A DNA stretch of 64,000 bases from Adiantum capillus-veneris. Taxonomy: Eukaryota > Streptophyta > Polypodiopsida > Polypodiales > Pteridaceae. The notes below the pieces were generated by a model. That model worked only from the letters and a program-made list of their open reading frames with translations. It was not told the DNA's origin and did not search any database. A program made the translations under genes and the position numbers. This document shows, piece after piece, positions 43,790 through 56,023 of this stretch (the stretch's first letter is position 1; every line of letters begins with the position of its first letter). The stretch spans positions 159,544,247 through 159,608,246 of the forward strand of contig CM043943.1 in assembly GCA_014529385.2 (NCBI GenBank). Reading direction: 5' to 3'.

Positions 43790-45510
43790 AAGTGCATAGG
43801 CTAGGTACTTCAACATTATCAATTTTGCTACATGTACCTTATAGAAATATACTAGATTGAAGATTACCTAGAGTACCTACATGTAGATGCTAGTTCTACC
43901 ATGTCAAAGGGGTTGGTGCTCAAGAGAACCAATGTAAACTCAACAGTTCTATTAGGGTTCTGATGGACAACCAATGTACATCTCATGGTAGTTTAAAACC
44001 ACCTTTGTAAACTCATAGGCCCTTTACAACCATGATAGTACATGCTAATAGGCTCTCTTGGGCTACTTAGAAGCTTCAAAAGTACCTTGAGATTAGGTAG
44101 AAGCTAGCATGAGACCAACATGTACTTCCAAAATACAAACTCTAGGTATCTAGGTACTTTAGTTGTACTCTTTGAAGTACTTATTAAAGTATCCCTTTCA
44201 GGGACTTAGGTACTTTGCAAAAATTGATACTTTATAAAGTACTATTTACAATGCCTTAGGTACTTTAGTACCTAACAAAAGGTTTAGAAAAGTATTATGT
44301 TAGATAGCATGTTCAAGTTGCAATCACTTTAACTTTGTCTTTACTACAAGTTTTGATGAGATCTACTTTTCATTGTACAATTGGAACTTGATAGGAGATT
44401 CCAAATGCAATATTCACACATCAAGATCCCTCTAGAATGTTTAAAGGGATTGAAACCTTCATTTGTTTGCAAGTTGAAGGATAGGTACACTTTTTGTTGC
44501 ATTATCCATATACATATTAGATACCTCAAGGATGCAATCAACCAGATGAGACAAAGCAAGACAAGAGTGCATAGTTAAGGGTGTGGCTGCAAGTGTGATG
44601 TATGCTTCACAGAAGAGGTCCTAGGAAAGTGTGGAGCTATTGCGTACATGCACAATAGCATCAACAAATTGGCTAAGATGGTATTATGTCTGAAGCCAGA
44701 TGATTCTAAGTTTCATAAGCTGTCTTTCTTGAAGGGAGAATGTGATCAATGTGGATTACTATAGTTAGTGCTCTGTTCAAAAGAAGAATCTAAAAATGCA
44801 TTTCAGATTTTAGTAAAGGTGTTTGAAGATGTTGTGTCAGCCCATCAAGAGGGAAAGAAATGCAAGGATCTACTGGTCAAGGAAATGGGATGTGCAAATT
44901 TTACATCGTTCCTTAAAAAGCATACAACCACTTACATCAGACACAATTTTATTGCTGGGTGGAAATCTGAGCAATTCAAAAACTGCATTCAGAGGTTTCC
45001 TAGAGACATGGTAGTCTCTGTTATAGACTTTGCTGAATTACTCTTTCAAGGAGCAAAATAAAATCCAATCAATGCATTGGTACTCTTCACAAGTCACAAT
45101 CTTGGTGCACATCACCAAACTATCCATCTACCCATCTACTTAAAGTACCAACATGTGCAGTTGAGAGTAATTTTAAACTTACTACAATTCAGGTTTCAAG
45201 CACCTGGCTGCTTGTTCAGGTACTTAAAGGGGGTATCCAGGTAGTCTCAAAGTACCAAGGACAAGTTTTCAATGCATGTTCTACAATGTAGAAGTGTGCA
45301 GATTAGGTACTTAAAGTACCATGCATGGAAAAAATATGCAAAATAGTTACTTTAAGTACCATTGTCGGTAGTCTCCCAACATTCTTCACATGTATCTGTC
45401 TGCAGATACGGTACCCTAAATTACCATTGTGGGTGTTTTCACAGTTCCCTTTTAAAATACTTACCTGCACGTCAGGTACACCAAGTACCTTGTTGGTACT
45501 TGTATTGTTA
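43790..45510 (+). mobile_element. Candidate class II DNA-transposon relic
   Basis: A broken ORF (44381-45061) lies between two clusters of the motif GGTACTT/AAGTACC: on the left mainly 44089-44280, on the right 45066-45500. Several are self-complementary (GGTACTTTAGTACC, GGTACTTAAAGTACC). Dense short repeats in both orientations near both ends are what CACTA/hAT-type subterminal regions look like. I could not find terminal inverted repeats or a target duplication, so the boundaries are approximate. Confidence 0.35.
44381..45061 (+). pseudogene. Transposase-like ORF with two in-frame stops
   Basis: One frame runs from 44381 to the TAA before 45062, interrupted by TAA at 44576 and TAG near 44761. 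It contains two cysteine clusters (CGCKCDVC and CDQC) about 50 residues apart, and later KKHTTTYIRHNFIAGWKSEQ, then FKNCIQRFPRDMVVSVIDFA and ELL. The arrangement of Cys pairs, an H-x-W-x-Q-F-like segment and a V-V-x-V-x-D-F-A-E motif resembles uncharacterised transposase-like proteins of animals and non-seed plants that carry a DFAENY first-Asp motif. That resemblance is from memory and not proven. Product is non-functional; 3' part of the catalytic domain is absent. Confidence 0.4.
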
Positions 45511-46393
45511 CTTTCTAGTGCTAGAATGATAAAACACAACATGATTGTAATGACAAGAGGCCTCCAATGACTACACAACATGTCTATAAGCCTTGACTTA
45601 ACTGTCTGATGCACATTATCCACAACCACAACCAAACACACACTACCCACAACATAAATTGAGTCCAAAGCACAAAAACTTGAGTCCAAAGCATGTTAAA
45701 TTGACATAATGGAATAACTATAAATTCCACTTTTGTGTTGCCAATGAGTTACATGTTAATCACTCACTACAGAGCATTCAAAATGTAGCCAAAAAAACCA
45801 TCCCTCATGGGAAGTAGGCATATACATGGGTTTGTAGAGAGCGTTAAGCTGTAATGATAAAATTGGTAGTACAAGGGTTTGCTACAAAGCTTGGCTTCCT
45901 AAAATTACATAATCTTTTTTCAAATATCCCTCACATGACAAGGATGAGATACTAGTGCTCAAAGAACATTGGCATCAAATGTGGCCCTTTCAAGGATCCT
46001 TCATAACTGGTCATCTTTCCACCTCGCTGGAGTGAAGCTCTAACATAGTTGTCCTTCACACATTGAAGGTGAAAGCTTCGACTGACTAATCCGTAGCATC
46101 ACGCCACTTGGCAAGAACCTCCTGCAAATCCCTGGACAAGAATTTACTACGTCAATCCTCTATGCCAGGTACAATGATGTAGGGACCATGATGATTATAA
46201 TGGCATCTATAAAGAATGTTATCAATCAATAGCACATTTCCTGTATCGTATCATGGAACCAGCTTTAGAAAATTCCATAGATTCTTCAAAAAAGCTAATT
46301 TTCCACCTACCATTTTGAATGTTACTACATGACACAACTGCTATCCAGCCCATCCGCTGAAGTAGTCACAAAGCCCCCCAAAAGCTACCTTGA
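45511..46393. other. Intergenic, nothing recognisable
   Basis: Short ORFs only, no repeats found elsewhere in the window. The minus-strand ORF 45303-45689 overlaps the GGTACTT repeat cluster and has no motif. Confidence 0.45.
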
Positions 46394-46621
46394 TGTAATG
46401 GTAACGGCCTATGAACTTTGAGAGTAGCGGAATTAGGAAATTAGGTGGAGCACTTTTGAGAGATTACTTTGTGAGCATAGCGGGTGAACTTAATTGATGG
46501 TAGCAACATAAACATGGTACTTAGTTAACTTGGCATGAACAATACTTTTGCAAGAGAGAGAGTTTAGAGAACATGACAATAGTTGAGGACCGGATTCATA
46601 TGGAGCCGGTCCCCCCTCCAA

Positions 46622-46876
46622 TAGGCATTTGTATTATAGTTCTCCCATCAAGAGAGACTTGTACAATACAATCTTTGTGCTCCTTGTGATCTATGTGATG
46701 CAATGAAGATGGAAAGCTTCATGCATCACAATCATAACATAAACTTGTAGGCATTTGTATTATAGTTTCTCCTATCAAGAGAGACTTGGTACAAGACAAT
46801 CTTTGTGTTTCTTGTGACCTACGTGATGCAATGAAGATGGAAAGCTTCATGCATCACAAGCATAACATAAACTTGT
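46622..46876. repeat. 126-bp tandem duplication in the G3 LTR
   Basis: Copies from 46622 and 46748 share TAGGCATTTGTATTATAGTT and CATGCATCACAA; about 93 percent identical. Confidence 0.85.
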
Positions 46877-47714
46877 AGAAAGCATTAAATATCCCAAGCC
46901 TCAGTCCCAAGGCCTCAAACACCTTCGAAGGTGGAGAGAGCTAGCGGGGATTGAGGATAGGGAAGAGGAAGAAGAAACATTCCATAGGAGAAAGAAGTAG
47001 TTCCTCACTTATCATTACTCTTCTTGCTAGCATACATAATAGCATAGTAATGGAGATGCAGAAGAAGGCAAGCTTAAGCATTGAAGCATGGCTCTTGGTT
47101 GGATTTTCATTCCATAGCCAAGAGTGTGTGTGTAGGCTTTCACTCTCACAAGCTTGGAGAAGGAGGTGGTGTCCCTCAACTTTCACCAAGTGAGAATGGT
47201 GTCTCCAATGAGTGTGTGTGATGGTGTATATCCCCTTAGCACCCCCCTTTCTTGCTTTGGGCAAAAATTCTACTTGCTACAAGCTCATTGGACCCCTCTC
47301 CCCTTAGCCAATCACATCCAGCATGCAGTCAAGCATATGGGTAGTCTTTTGACAAGTGTCCTCCTTACCCCTTAGAGAGAGAGAGCTTGAAAATATCTAG
47401 ATATTTTTTAGGTGGAAGTGAAAGCTCATTGGACCCCTCTTTAGCCCAACCAATAGCATTCAAGCACCCATGTGGTTAAGCTTAGTGAGAGTCTGACATG
47501 TGTCCCATGTGCTCTTTTAGAATTCCCCTAACTTTGAGATTTTTATGCATAGGAAGTTTCTCAAGCAACTTCCTCATTAAGTGAGTAGGTTCTCTTTTTG
47601 ACTCAAGCATCTTACCCCCCATGCATAGGAAGCTTCTCAAGAAACTTCCTCATTAAATGTGACAAGGACCTCAAGTACCTTAGTCATCAAGCATGACAAG
47701 CACCTTAGGTGGAG

Positions 47715-47910
47715 TTCCCACCTCAAGCACAGCCCTAGCTTGCCCAAGTTTAGGTGGTTCCCACCTCAAGCACAACCCTAGCTTGCCTAAGTTTAGATCG
47801 GGTTCCCACCTCAAGCACAACCCTAGCTTGCCTAAGTTTAGATCGGGTTCCCACCTCAAGCACAGTCCTAGCTTGCCTAAGATTCTCACCTCAAGCACAA
47901 CCTTAGCTTG
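47715..47910. repeat. About 45-bp minisatellite, five copies, in the G3 LTR
   Basis: TTCCCACCTCAAGCAC starts at 47715, 47758, 47803 and 47848, with a shorter variant at 47884. G1 has a single copy near 9806. The Leu/Gly-repeat ORF over it is an artefact. Confidence 0.9.
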
Positions 47911-48192
47911 CTTAAGGTCAAAAGGACTTTTAACACTAACATTGGAGGTCTTTAATGAAGATAACCCTAAGGTATTTTAAGCTTCATTAGTTAACCTTGC
48001 TCTTTGACAGACCATCTCTCATTTGGGCCCCTTTACCATTGGCCCCGTGTTGAGATAGATCCGTAAGCACATGTCTATATTCTAACCCTTGTTCCCATTT
48101 ATTATCCCATATTAAATGATCAATTTAATATGAGAAAATCATTTGGGTTGGTTAGATATTAGATATTTGATGACATTAACTCTCTCTTGAAA

Positions 48193-48214
48193 TCATAGTC
48201 GTCCTCGACTATGA
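48193..48214 (-). other. Conserved hairpin inside the G3 3' end
   Basis: Same TCATAGTCG / CGACTATGA stem and loop as at 10109, 18 bp from the LTR. Confidence 0.8.
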
Positions 48215-48639
48215 GGTAAAAGAGATAAAGTCATAGTCATTAGTCAATTTGTCTTAGCGGGTAGAGGATCCCTTTTTACCCTACGACATCATTCCAAAAT
48301 GGATGAATAATCCATTTGGTGCTTGGGAGACATAGCTGCCGCAAGCATGTCTGCTCTTTAGTCCATTTCATCCTCCCAAGTAGAGTGACAAATTCTACCT
48401 GGTGTTTGAGAGACGTCGTCATCCCAAACATGATTTTAAGCATGCATACTTCTTAAATGTGTGCACAATAAAAAGAGAACTAGTCTTATAAGACAAAAAC
48501 ATTTTTCATTTAAAATGCATTTTCATATGCTTACTCTAGTGCAACATTGTAAGCATTGACAAGGTTCATATTATCCTTAAGCTTAGGTTCTTTGCATTCA
48601 TCTAGCATCTTTATAAGAATAATTCTTAAACTTTATAAG

Positions 48640-51487
48640 ATATCGTCAGATAATCTTACCGTTTCTTAATACCTTGTCTTCATGTCATAGGATGGACTCA
48701 GATTGAAGTACTTCTTCTTGATCTTTGATTTTTGGAGGGTTTGCAACAACTATTGCTTCTTTTGATGGCGCTCCTTTGTAAGGCTTATGTAGGTTCTCAT
48801 GGAAAACATGGTGCATGAGCCAATGGTTGGGCAACTTCAATTGATAAGCCATATCATTGACTGGCTTAAGAATTTTAAGGACCATAGTATCTTTTTGCTA
48901 GCTTAGCATCATACTCTTGGTGGTCCGTAGGACTCTTGCCCGTAGTATGCCTCAGATGAGCCTTGAGAAACTTTAGCAAGACCTAGTCATTTTCCTTAAA
49001 GGCTAAGACTCTTCTGTGCTTATTAGCAGCAACCCTTTTTGCCTTTCCTGTGAGATGGATATAGCCCTTTAATCTTTGGAAAAATATTCTTGTAGGTCTC
49101 GGCCATATTCATCAGCAACGAAGATCTTCCCAATTACTTTAAGTAGTAAGGGACTTTTGGATTTTCCTTCTTTAACCTCAAAAGGTACTTTTCCCATAGA
49201 AGTATGTACAATATCATTGTACGCATACTTTATAATAGGTAGGTACTTCTATCTTGAGAACATTGATCTACTTCCATGACATAGGATTTTAGTAGATCAA
49301 GGATTGTTAGATTAGTTATTTCACTTTGGTCATCCTTTCTGTGGATGATAGGCCGAAAGAGAAATTTAATCTACTTCCTAGATTCTCAAAGAGACCCTTC
49401 TACAAATTACTAGTCATTCTAGGATCTTTGTCCGACACTATGGGTGTTGGAAATCCATGATGCTTGAAAATTTGAGATCTGAAGAGGGTTGCCATTTGAT
49501 GTGCCTCAATAGTCTTTTTGACAGGCATAGACTGTGTTTTCTTGTTAAGCTTGTCGATTGAAACAATCCAAGTTGCTTCCCTCGATCAAATTTCAACTTT
49601 TGGTATACCACGCATTTTGAAACATACTCTTGTATGTTTACTTTTCATGGTAGACCAACAAAAATACATTTCTACTCCTTGAAGAGTAGATTATGGATTT
49701 TCTCTTTGCCCCGCATAAGGAGCTGTATGGGATTCATACATGACGTTCTTATTGAATGGGTGATTAACACATAGCCTATTGCCATTTGGAAGATAACCAT
49801 CCTTCAAGGTGAATGGTTCTTGTTACTTCCCTATTGCAAAGGCTGTAATTACGTACTTAAAGTCGCAGTCAGTAGCAGACTCATCTATCAGAAAAGATAG
49901 ATCATTGTGAGTTGCCATAGACACCACATTGACCCATGGTCGTTGTGAAAGGGCATCGACCACTTGATTGTGCTTGCCAACAATGTGAGCAATATGAAAT
50001 TTAAATTGCAAAAGAAATTTTGCCTACCTCATTTGTTTGCCGGGGAGCTTGGTTTGCATCATGAAGTTCTTGAGGCTTTGTGATCCATTCGTAGGATGAA
50101 TGGAGTCCCCAAGAGATAGTGTTTCCACGTGTTTAGGGCATATATAATATCTAATAGCTTTTTTTTGTATTTGCCCAATACTCACTTATTGAAGTTGAGT
50201 CTTTGACTCTCATATGCTATGGCATGCCCTTCTTGAAGCAAAATAGCTCCAAGGCAATCACCACAAGCATCAAATTGGACCTCAAATGGCTTTGAGAGAT
50301 TTAGTAGTGTGAACACACGTTGGGAGATAAGCTTCTCAAAATATTCTTGCACTTTTGTAGTCCATGAATACTGAATGTTCTTTTTTTGTTAAGTGATGTA
50401 ATGGGCACACATACCTACAAATCTTTGTACCTCTTGTAGATTCCTTGGATTAGGCCATCTTTTTATTACCTCTAACTTTGTTGCATCCATACGGGTGCCA
50501 TCATTAGAGATAATGTGACCTAAGTATTGAATCTCTTGTAGAAAAAAAATCACTTTTCTTTTGATTAATGAAAAGCTTGTTCTCTCTCACAACTTGAAAG
50601 GTTACCTGGAGGTGTTGCTTGTACTCTTCAAGAGAATTTGGATGGCCTGAAGATTTTTGTCCATCATGAGTTTGAATGCGTATGGAGCATTTGTCACGCC
50701 AAAACTTGTAAATTATCAAATAGATTTTTTAAACCCCGTGGCACAGGAAATCTATTTTTGATAGTGATCTTATTTAGTGCTCTATAGTCAACACACATGT
50801 GATATGTGTCGTCTTTCTTTTGCACTAGAAGCAATGGTGAACAAAATGGGGAGGAGCTAGACCTCACCATTCCCTTTTTTTTTTTTTTTGAACAAATTCA
50901 TGCACTTGCCTCATGATCTCCTCTTGTTGAGCTTTTAAAACTCGATAAGGAGGCTTGTTAGGTGGTGAGCTTCTTGATAGGAGCTCTTGCATGGTCATCA
51001 TCCCTCATTTTAGAGATAGCTCACTAGGGCTGTCATCAATGAAAACATCTTGGAATCATTTTAGAAAATTAGCCAACTCTAATTCCTCTTGATTCCCTTT
51101 ATTGCAGGGATAGGGTGTTCCCCAACTCATTAGCATCTATGTACATGCTCTTTTCCCTGTAGGTGAAGTATATTCTCCTTTCAAGGAACTTCATGTTGGA
51201 AGCTATGCACTTAAACCATGGTGCCCCAACGATAACGCTCTTATGTTTGAGAGGGTAGATGAAGAAATCCTCTTTGTCCAAATAGCTTTGGACATGAAGC
51301 CTTAATTTTCCAATGAAAGAAGCAACTGAGACTTCCTGCCCCTTGATAGCTCCATTGGCTTTCAATGTATCTCCCATCTTGTGGGCTTGTATGCCTAGCT
51401 TAGCGGTCAACTCCGTGGATATGAAGTTGTGAGTTGAACTAGGGTCAAACAAAATAAAGGCATCATGCTCTTGCATCTTTCCCCAAG
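48640..51487 (-). pseudogene. G3 pol (protease, RT, RNase H, integrase), heavily decayed
   Basis: The protease frame 51494-51099 reads DAFILFDPSSTHNFISTELT, then GKLRLHVQSYLDKEDFFIYP and GAPWFKCIASNMKFLERRIY; the D-x-S/T-x pattern (DPSS) is near the retropepsin DS/TG. RT and RNase H survive only in pieces: IADALS-like VVDALSQRPW near 49960, and CMRKYLFINQKKSDF-like KLFINQKKSDFF near 50560. Integrase/chromodomain fragments ([19 protein letters not shown]) are at 48685-48885. A run of T at 50873-50890 marks a small insertion. Confidence 0.75.
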
Positions 51488-52104
51488 AGAACAAGGACGA
51501 TAACCATATATGGTTACTCTACACATCAACTCAAAACATATGATTGCTTGATCCTGCTATAATCTTATGATACCAAGCGTCATAACTCATACACTAATCA
51601 CATGATTAATTACTTATATATACTTGCAAGAATAATCCGTCATTTTAGTTGGACCATTTCTTGAATATAATTAGCTAATTCATGCAAGCATCTAGGTTAC
51701 ATTGATGGAGAATTATGCATGCAATCACCACAATTGATTATACAAGCATCTATGTTACATTGATGAAGAATTGTGCATGCAATCACCACAATTGTGCAAT
51801 CGAGTAGTGAGGCCTTCATTACTTTGCAATGTAGAGAATTTACCATAAAATAGGTATAATGATGGTTGATTTCCAATTGAGGGTAGGTAAATAAGAGTAT
51901 AGCATTTGATAATAGAGTAGCAATTGAAAAGGATTCCAAGTGGATAATAATATGGTAGTAATTGAAAATGATTCCAATTGTAATATGGTAGCAATTGGAA
52001 ATGATTCCAATTGAGAGAAGAGATTCATAATAACCTTGATAAATTATAAGATTTACATTACCCAAATGTGCCTTGGAGTTATTGATCTCTTGGAGCCTTG
52101 TTAA
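51488..52104. other. Unassigned AT-rich DNA with a 66-bp imperfect tandem repeat
   Basis: Two copies of a block with GTTACATTGATG.AGAATT.TGCATGCAATCACC at 51690-51735 and 51752-51796, and short ATGGTAG.AATTG repeats near 51953-52010. No gene. Confidence 0.6.
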
Positions 52105-52929
52105 AGCTTCACCAACGAGTAGCCACAGCAGCAGAGTCTCCCTATCTCCAATGTCTGTTCAAGTGTGTGTAAAATCGGGTGTAAATGCCCCTTATATAGA
52201 CTTCTGGGGTTGCTTGATGGCCAAGGCTTACCCAAATCAGTCCCATACCTCCCTAGCTCACCCCCTCTTGCTAAAATGAAGAGTAGATGTCACAAGCTCC
52301 TACTTAGCCATTAGAGGTGTCCCTCTTTACCCTTTTGGGTGATACACCTCATGTAGTGACCCCATGCTCATAGTCAATTAATCTATAAGAGATGGGTCCA
52401 TGGATATGGGTCATTTATGGGCATATATGGTCAAACATACACATGCACATACATGTCCAGGAACATGCATACATATGCATACCTTAGACTTAGGAATTAA
52501 TTTATTAACACTAGGATGAAAAATTAATTGTCTAGAGTGAGCTTGGCTTATTAGAATTTGATTTTGAAACTTGCTATTAAAAGAAGAGCTTGAGGACTAC
52601 AGACTAAGGTGTCGGATATACACACTTGCTATATTTAACAGATTTTGGAGCAGGCAACTATTTTTATGGAAATTTAGGACGTGGTAGATTTTAACAAGAC
52701 GGTCGCGTCTAGGTGGATGTAAGCACCTCAAAACTTTTTATTTTTGGATAAAAATGACAAAAAAGTAAAACTTTTATTTTTGAACATCTTACAACAATAT
52801 ATTTATCATTAGCTTATCAAAGATGGAAAAACTACCAAAAATAGTAACTTTTTGTATATGGCTAGAATGACCTAATATGTATTCCTTTACATGGGAATCC
52901 CCCTCTCCAAGGGTGACAGTGACCTTACA
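52105..52929 (-). repeat. G5 3' LTR, truncated
   Basis: Ends GACCTTACA at 52929 and aligns with 55249-56023; homology begins at AGCTTCACCA. Confidence 0.8.
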
Positions 52930-53129
52930 TTCTCCCCAACTTGTAGAATTGAGATGTCCTCATCTCAAAGGTAAGTTTGGATGGTCTTTAAGGAGAGTTA
53001 TTTTGTCTTTCCACGTTGCATCTTCTTTAGGGAAATCTTTCCATTTGACGAGGTGTTCGATAATGCTTTTGATCCAAAGTTTTTTTCTCAAGCTTCAAGG
53101 GTGCAACATTACTCTCTCATTAGCTAGGT

Positions 53130-53980
53130 CTCCTACTGTTGGATCTTCCATAATAATGGCATGAGTCTGAGCCATCAATGCTCTTCCATGTCCTCCCTGT
53201 GTTCCTTCCTCCATAGCGAACAGGTTGGCCTCTACCAATTGGGTGCTACAGGAATTGAATAGTAGTTGCTACACTTCTTCTTGGACACCTGTTCCTATAA
53301 TGTCCTATCTCATTACACTCATAAAAATGAACATCAGGATATTCAATTTGAGCCGTTGTAGTTGTGGCTGGTACAGGGTGAGGTTGATAAGTTCGATTAG
53401 TAGGTCTAGGGCTCCAATTGTTGGGCCTATCCCATTTATTTTTAAAGTCTTCTCTCCCCTGATTCGTGGTCATTTCTTTATCCAGAGGTGCTGCCCTTAA
53501 GAGAGTGTCCTGAAGTGATGTGGGTCTCATTGCTTCAAGACCCGTATCCAAGGGATGATTCAGTCCTTGACAAAATCGTGCTACCTATTTCTCAATAGAA
53601 ATTTTTGGGGCATATCTTTGCAAGGTTACAAATTGAGTAGTACTCTGCCACTGATAAGGATAATTGTTTTAGAGCAAAGAACTCAGTCATTTTGGCATCT
53701 CGATGAGCGAGTGGAAGATATCGTGTTGTAACTGCTTCTTTAATATCCTCCCAAGACTGAGAAGATCTTGAAACACCCAAGTCCTTGCAATGTTGTTTCC
53801 ACCATATTTTTGCATTGCTAGATGAAACATTGCAAGCATAGTTTGGTTTATAGGTTGGGTCCCTGCAGCTTCAAAATAGTCTTCCATTTCCTCAATCCAG
53901 GCTTCAACTTCGCGCTCTATATGGGTTCCCTCACCTTTGAATGTGGGTGGTCGGCTTGTTTCTTCAGGATAAGTTTTTTC
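53130..53980 (-). pseudogene. G5 gag (broken)
   Basis: Minus-strand pieces in order: MEDYFEAAGTQPINQTMLAM (53887), SQSWEDIKEAVTTRYLPLAH and KQLSLSVAEYYS (53780-53600), MRPTSLQDTLLRAA and a knuckle FYECNEIGHYRNRCPRR (53551-53246). The first Cys of the CCHC box is Phe/Tyr, so the zinc site lacks a ligand. Frameshifts and a stop near 53590 interrupt it. Retrotransposon gag family of Ty3/gypsy, not close to the G1-G4 gag. Confidence 0.75.
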
Positions 53981-54326
53981 TCCTATACGGCCGTGTATAA
54001 AGCATTTGACAGTACCTACGGAATAGTACGCTTGTTGATGGTTTGATTTGAGACTTAATGCAATATCAAGTGCTTTAAACTTCCATAACTCAATACAAAA
54101 TTTGGAAAGAAAATATCTTTATTAAATTCAAGATGTCATAAATTTATTCATATCAAGATATGTACAAAGTTAAGATCTCATCAAGAAGCTAGGTGAGCAT
54201 CTTTCTATTCTATTACGATGTATACAAAGGTTAGCTCTGCTAAAAAGCTATATGATTCTTAGAGCTAGATTTCCAGGGACTTAGTGGTACAATTGATAGG
54301 TATTTGTGGATAGTTTTTACAATCCA

Positions 54327-54755
54327 CTATTTCATCTGAGTAGTAGCTCTTGTAAACATCCTTGAGAGGATAGTAAAATACAAGGATCTTATTTTGGGGG
54401 GAAATATCAGGGACAGAAATGGGTCGATCCTATAAGTAGGGATCACTTTCACCACTTGATTGAAAACCCATTCATTTAAGGTCATGTCAAGGCCATTTTT
54501 AGAGATAACAGTGTAGTCATCCCTAGTAGTACCAACAAAGTAGTAAAGTTGGATAACTCGCAGCTCTTCCCCCCACCGAAGCTTCTTTAGATCAGAGGAG
54601 AGGCATCCGAGCTTCCTCACATTGATGTAGAAGACGCCACCTTCGCAGTCCCACACAAGTTCCCATCCCCTTTGGATTCTTGTTGATGGAGAAGAGAAAC
54701 CCTTCATCAAAATCTTCATCATGTTGCTCAAAAAGCAACATTTGAAGAACGACAA
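54327..54755 (-). CDS. G5 extra ORF, 142 aa, unknown
   Basis: Lies between primer site and gag of G5. It is continuous, rich in aromatic and charged residues (WELVWDCEGGVFYINVRKLG, LRWGEELRVIQLYYFVGTTR, DDYTVISKNGLDMTLNEW) and looks more protein-like than the non-coding leader of the other elements. I do not recognise it. It may be a captured host exon or an old leader ORF. Start codon uncertain. Confidence 0.35.
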   Translation of the reverse strand: MSFFKCCFLSNMMKILMKGFSSPSTRIQRGWELVWDCEGGVFYINVRKLGCLSSDLKKLRWGEELRVIQLYYFVGTTRDDYTVISKNGLDMTLNEWVFNQVVKVIPTYRIDPFLSLIFPPKIRSLYFTILSRMFTRATTQMK

Positions 54756-54927
54756 GCCTCATAATACATTATCTCAAAGGTCTTGAACTTACGATACTCA
54801 GCGTCAGCATCTTCTCAAAACATCGATGTTGGTAAGTTCTTGAACTTAAGTCTCCAATTTATTTTTCCAAAATTTTCAAACAATAACGATTTTTCAAGTT
54901 TGCTAACCTAGGCTCTGATATCGCTCG

Positions 54928-56023
54928 TGAGGTCCCCATCCTGTTACCATATCAATTTGGCAAAAGAAGGGTACCTGACAGGTCGCTAGGCCCTAATCGA
55001 TTGAGAAAAGCATAGTTAGATAGACAAGGTTTTTAATGGATAGACTCTCGTCACCAAGTACCTTGAGTCTGAGCCATTGAAAAGGGGTCCTAGTCTTGTC
55101 TTGCAGGGAAAGCATGAATTACTAACACAATATTCTGACGTTCCTAATTCTCACCTTCCAAAAGAGAGAAACCCCAAATGCCTTTTTTGCCATAATTTTT
55201 AGAGGAACGTACAATTGGGAATTCTCAACTCTTGGCACAATGAGTCTCTAGCTTCACCAAGAGTAGCCACAACAACAGAGTCTCCTTATCTCCAATGTGT
55301 GTTCAAGTGTGTGTAAAATTGGATGGGAATGCCCCTTATATAGACTTATGGAGTTTCTTGATGTCCAAGGCTTGCCCAAATCAGCCCCATACTTCCCAAT
55401 CTGACCCCCTCTTGCTAAAATAAAGAGTAGAGGTGTCACAAGCTCCTACTTAGCCATTAGAGGTGTCCCTCTTTACCCTTTTGGGTGATACACCTCATGT
55501 AGTGCCCCCATGCTTATAGCCAATTATTCTATAAGAGACGGGTCCACGTATATGGGTCATTTATGGGCATATATGGACATACATACACATGCTCATACAT
55601 ATACATGCACATACATGCCCATGCACATGCATACATATGCATACCTTAGACTTAGGAATTAATTTATTAACACTAGGATGAAAAATTAATTGTCTAGAGT
55701 GAGCTTGGCTTATTAGAATTCGATTATGAAACTTGCTATTACAAGAGGCAGCTATTTTTATGGAAATTTAGGATGGGGTAGATTTTGACGAGACGGTCAC
55801 GTTTAGGTGGGTGTAAACACCTCAAAACTTTCTATTTTTGGACGAAAATGACAAAAAAGTAAAAGTTTTATTTTTGAAAATCTTACGAAAGTATATTTAT
55901 CATTGGCTTATCAGAGGTGAAAAAACTACCAAAAATAGTAGCTTTTTGTATATGGTTAGAATGACTTAATATGTATTCCTTTACATGGGAATCCCCCTCT
56001 CCAAGGGTGACAGAGACCTTACA
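54928..56023 (-). repeat. G5 5' LTR (1,096 bp)
   Basis: TGAGGTCCCCATCC to CCTTACA (plus strand); TG..CA ends. Confidence 0.78.

Larger units (their letters stand above)
46394..48175 (-). repeat. G3 3' LTR (1.78 kb, enlarged)
   Basis: TGTAATGG to ATGACA. Longer than the G1 LTR (1.53 kb) because of a 126-bp tandem duplication and a minisatellite, listed separately; it lacks the TG/AG microsatellite. Confidence 0.8.
46394..51487 (-). mobile_element. G3, chromovirus truncated inside the protease region
   Basis: LTR 46394-48175, hairpin and polypurine tract, then on the minus strand chromodomain/integrase (48650-49560), RNase H/RT (49580-50900) and protease (51494-51099). Sequence homologous to the other elements stops at about 51487, upstream of the catalytic motif. 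Gag, primer site and second LTR are missing. Confidence 0.8.
52105..56023 (-). mobile_element. G5, gag-only gypsy element (TR-GAG-like)
   Basis: Left LTR part 52105-52929, internal 52930-54927, right LTR 54928-56023 (1,096 bp). LTRs share CACATTCGG-free but characteristic blocks such as CATGTAGTG.CCCCATGCT and CCCTCTCCAAGGGTGACAG. A primer site of iMet type (GATATCAGAGC) is at 54912-54922 on the minus strand and a purine tract (AAGTTGGGGAGAA) precedes the 3' LTR. The only 2.0-kb internal region holds gag and no protease, RT or integrase. The left LTR lacks its first about 270 bp (plus-strand reading). Confidence 0.75.

Noticed and set aside
47693-47980. Repeat protein on either strand at the G3 minisatellite
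   Set aside because: The repeat period of 45 bp is a multiple of three, so open frames arise automatically; it lies inside an LTR.
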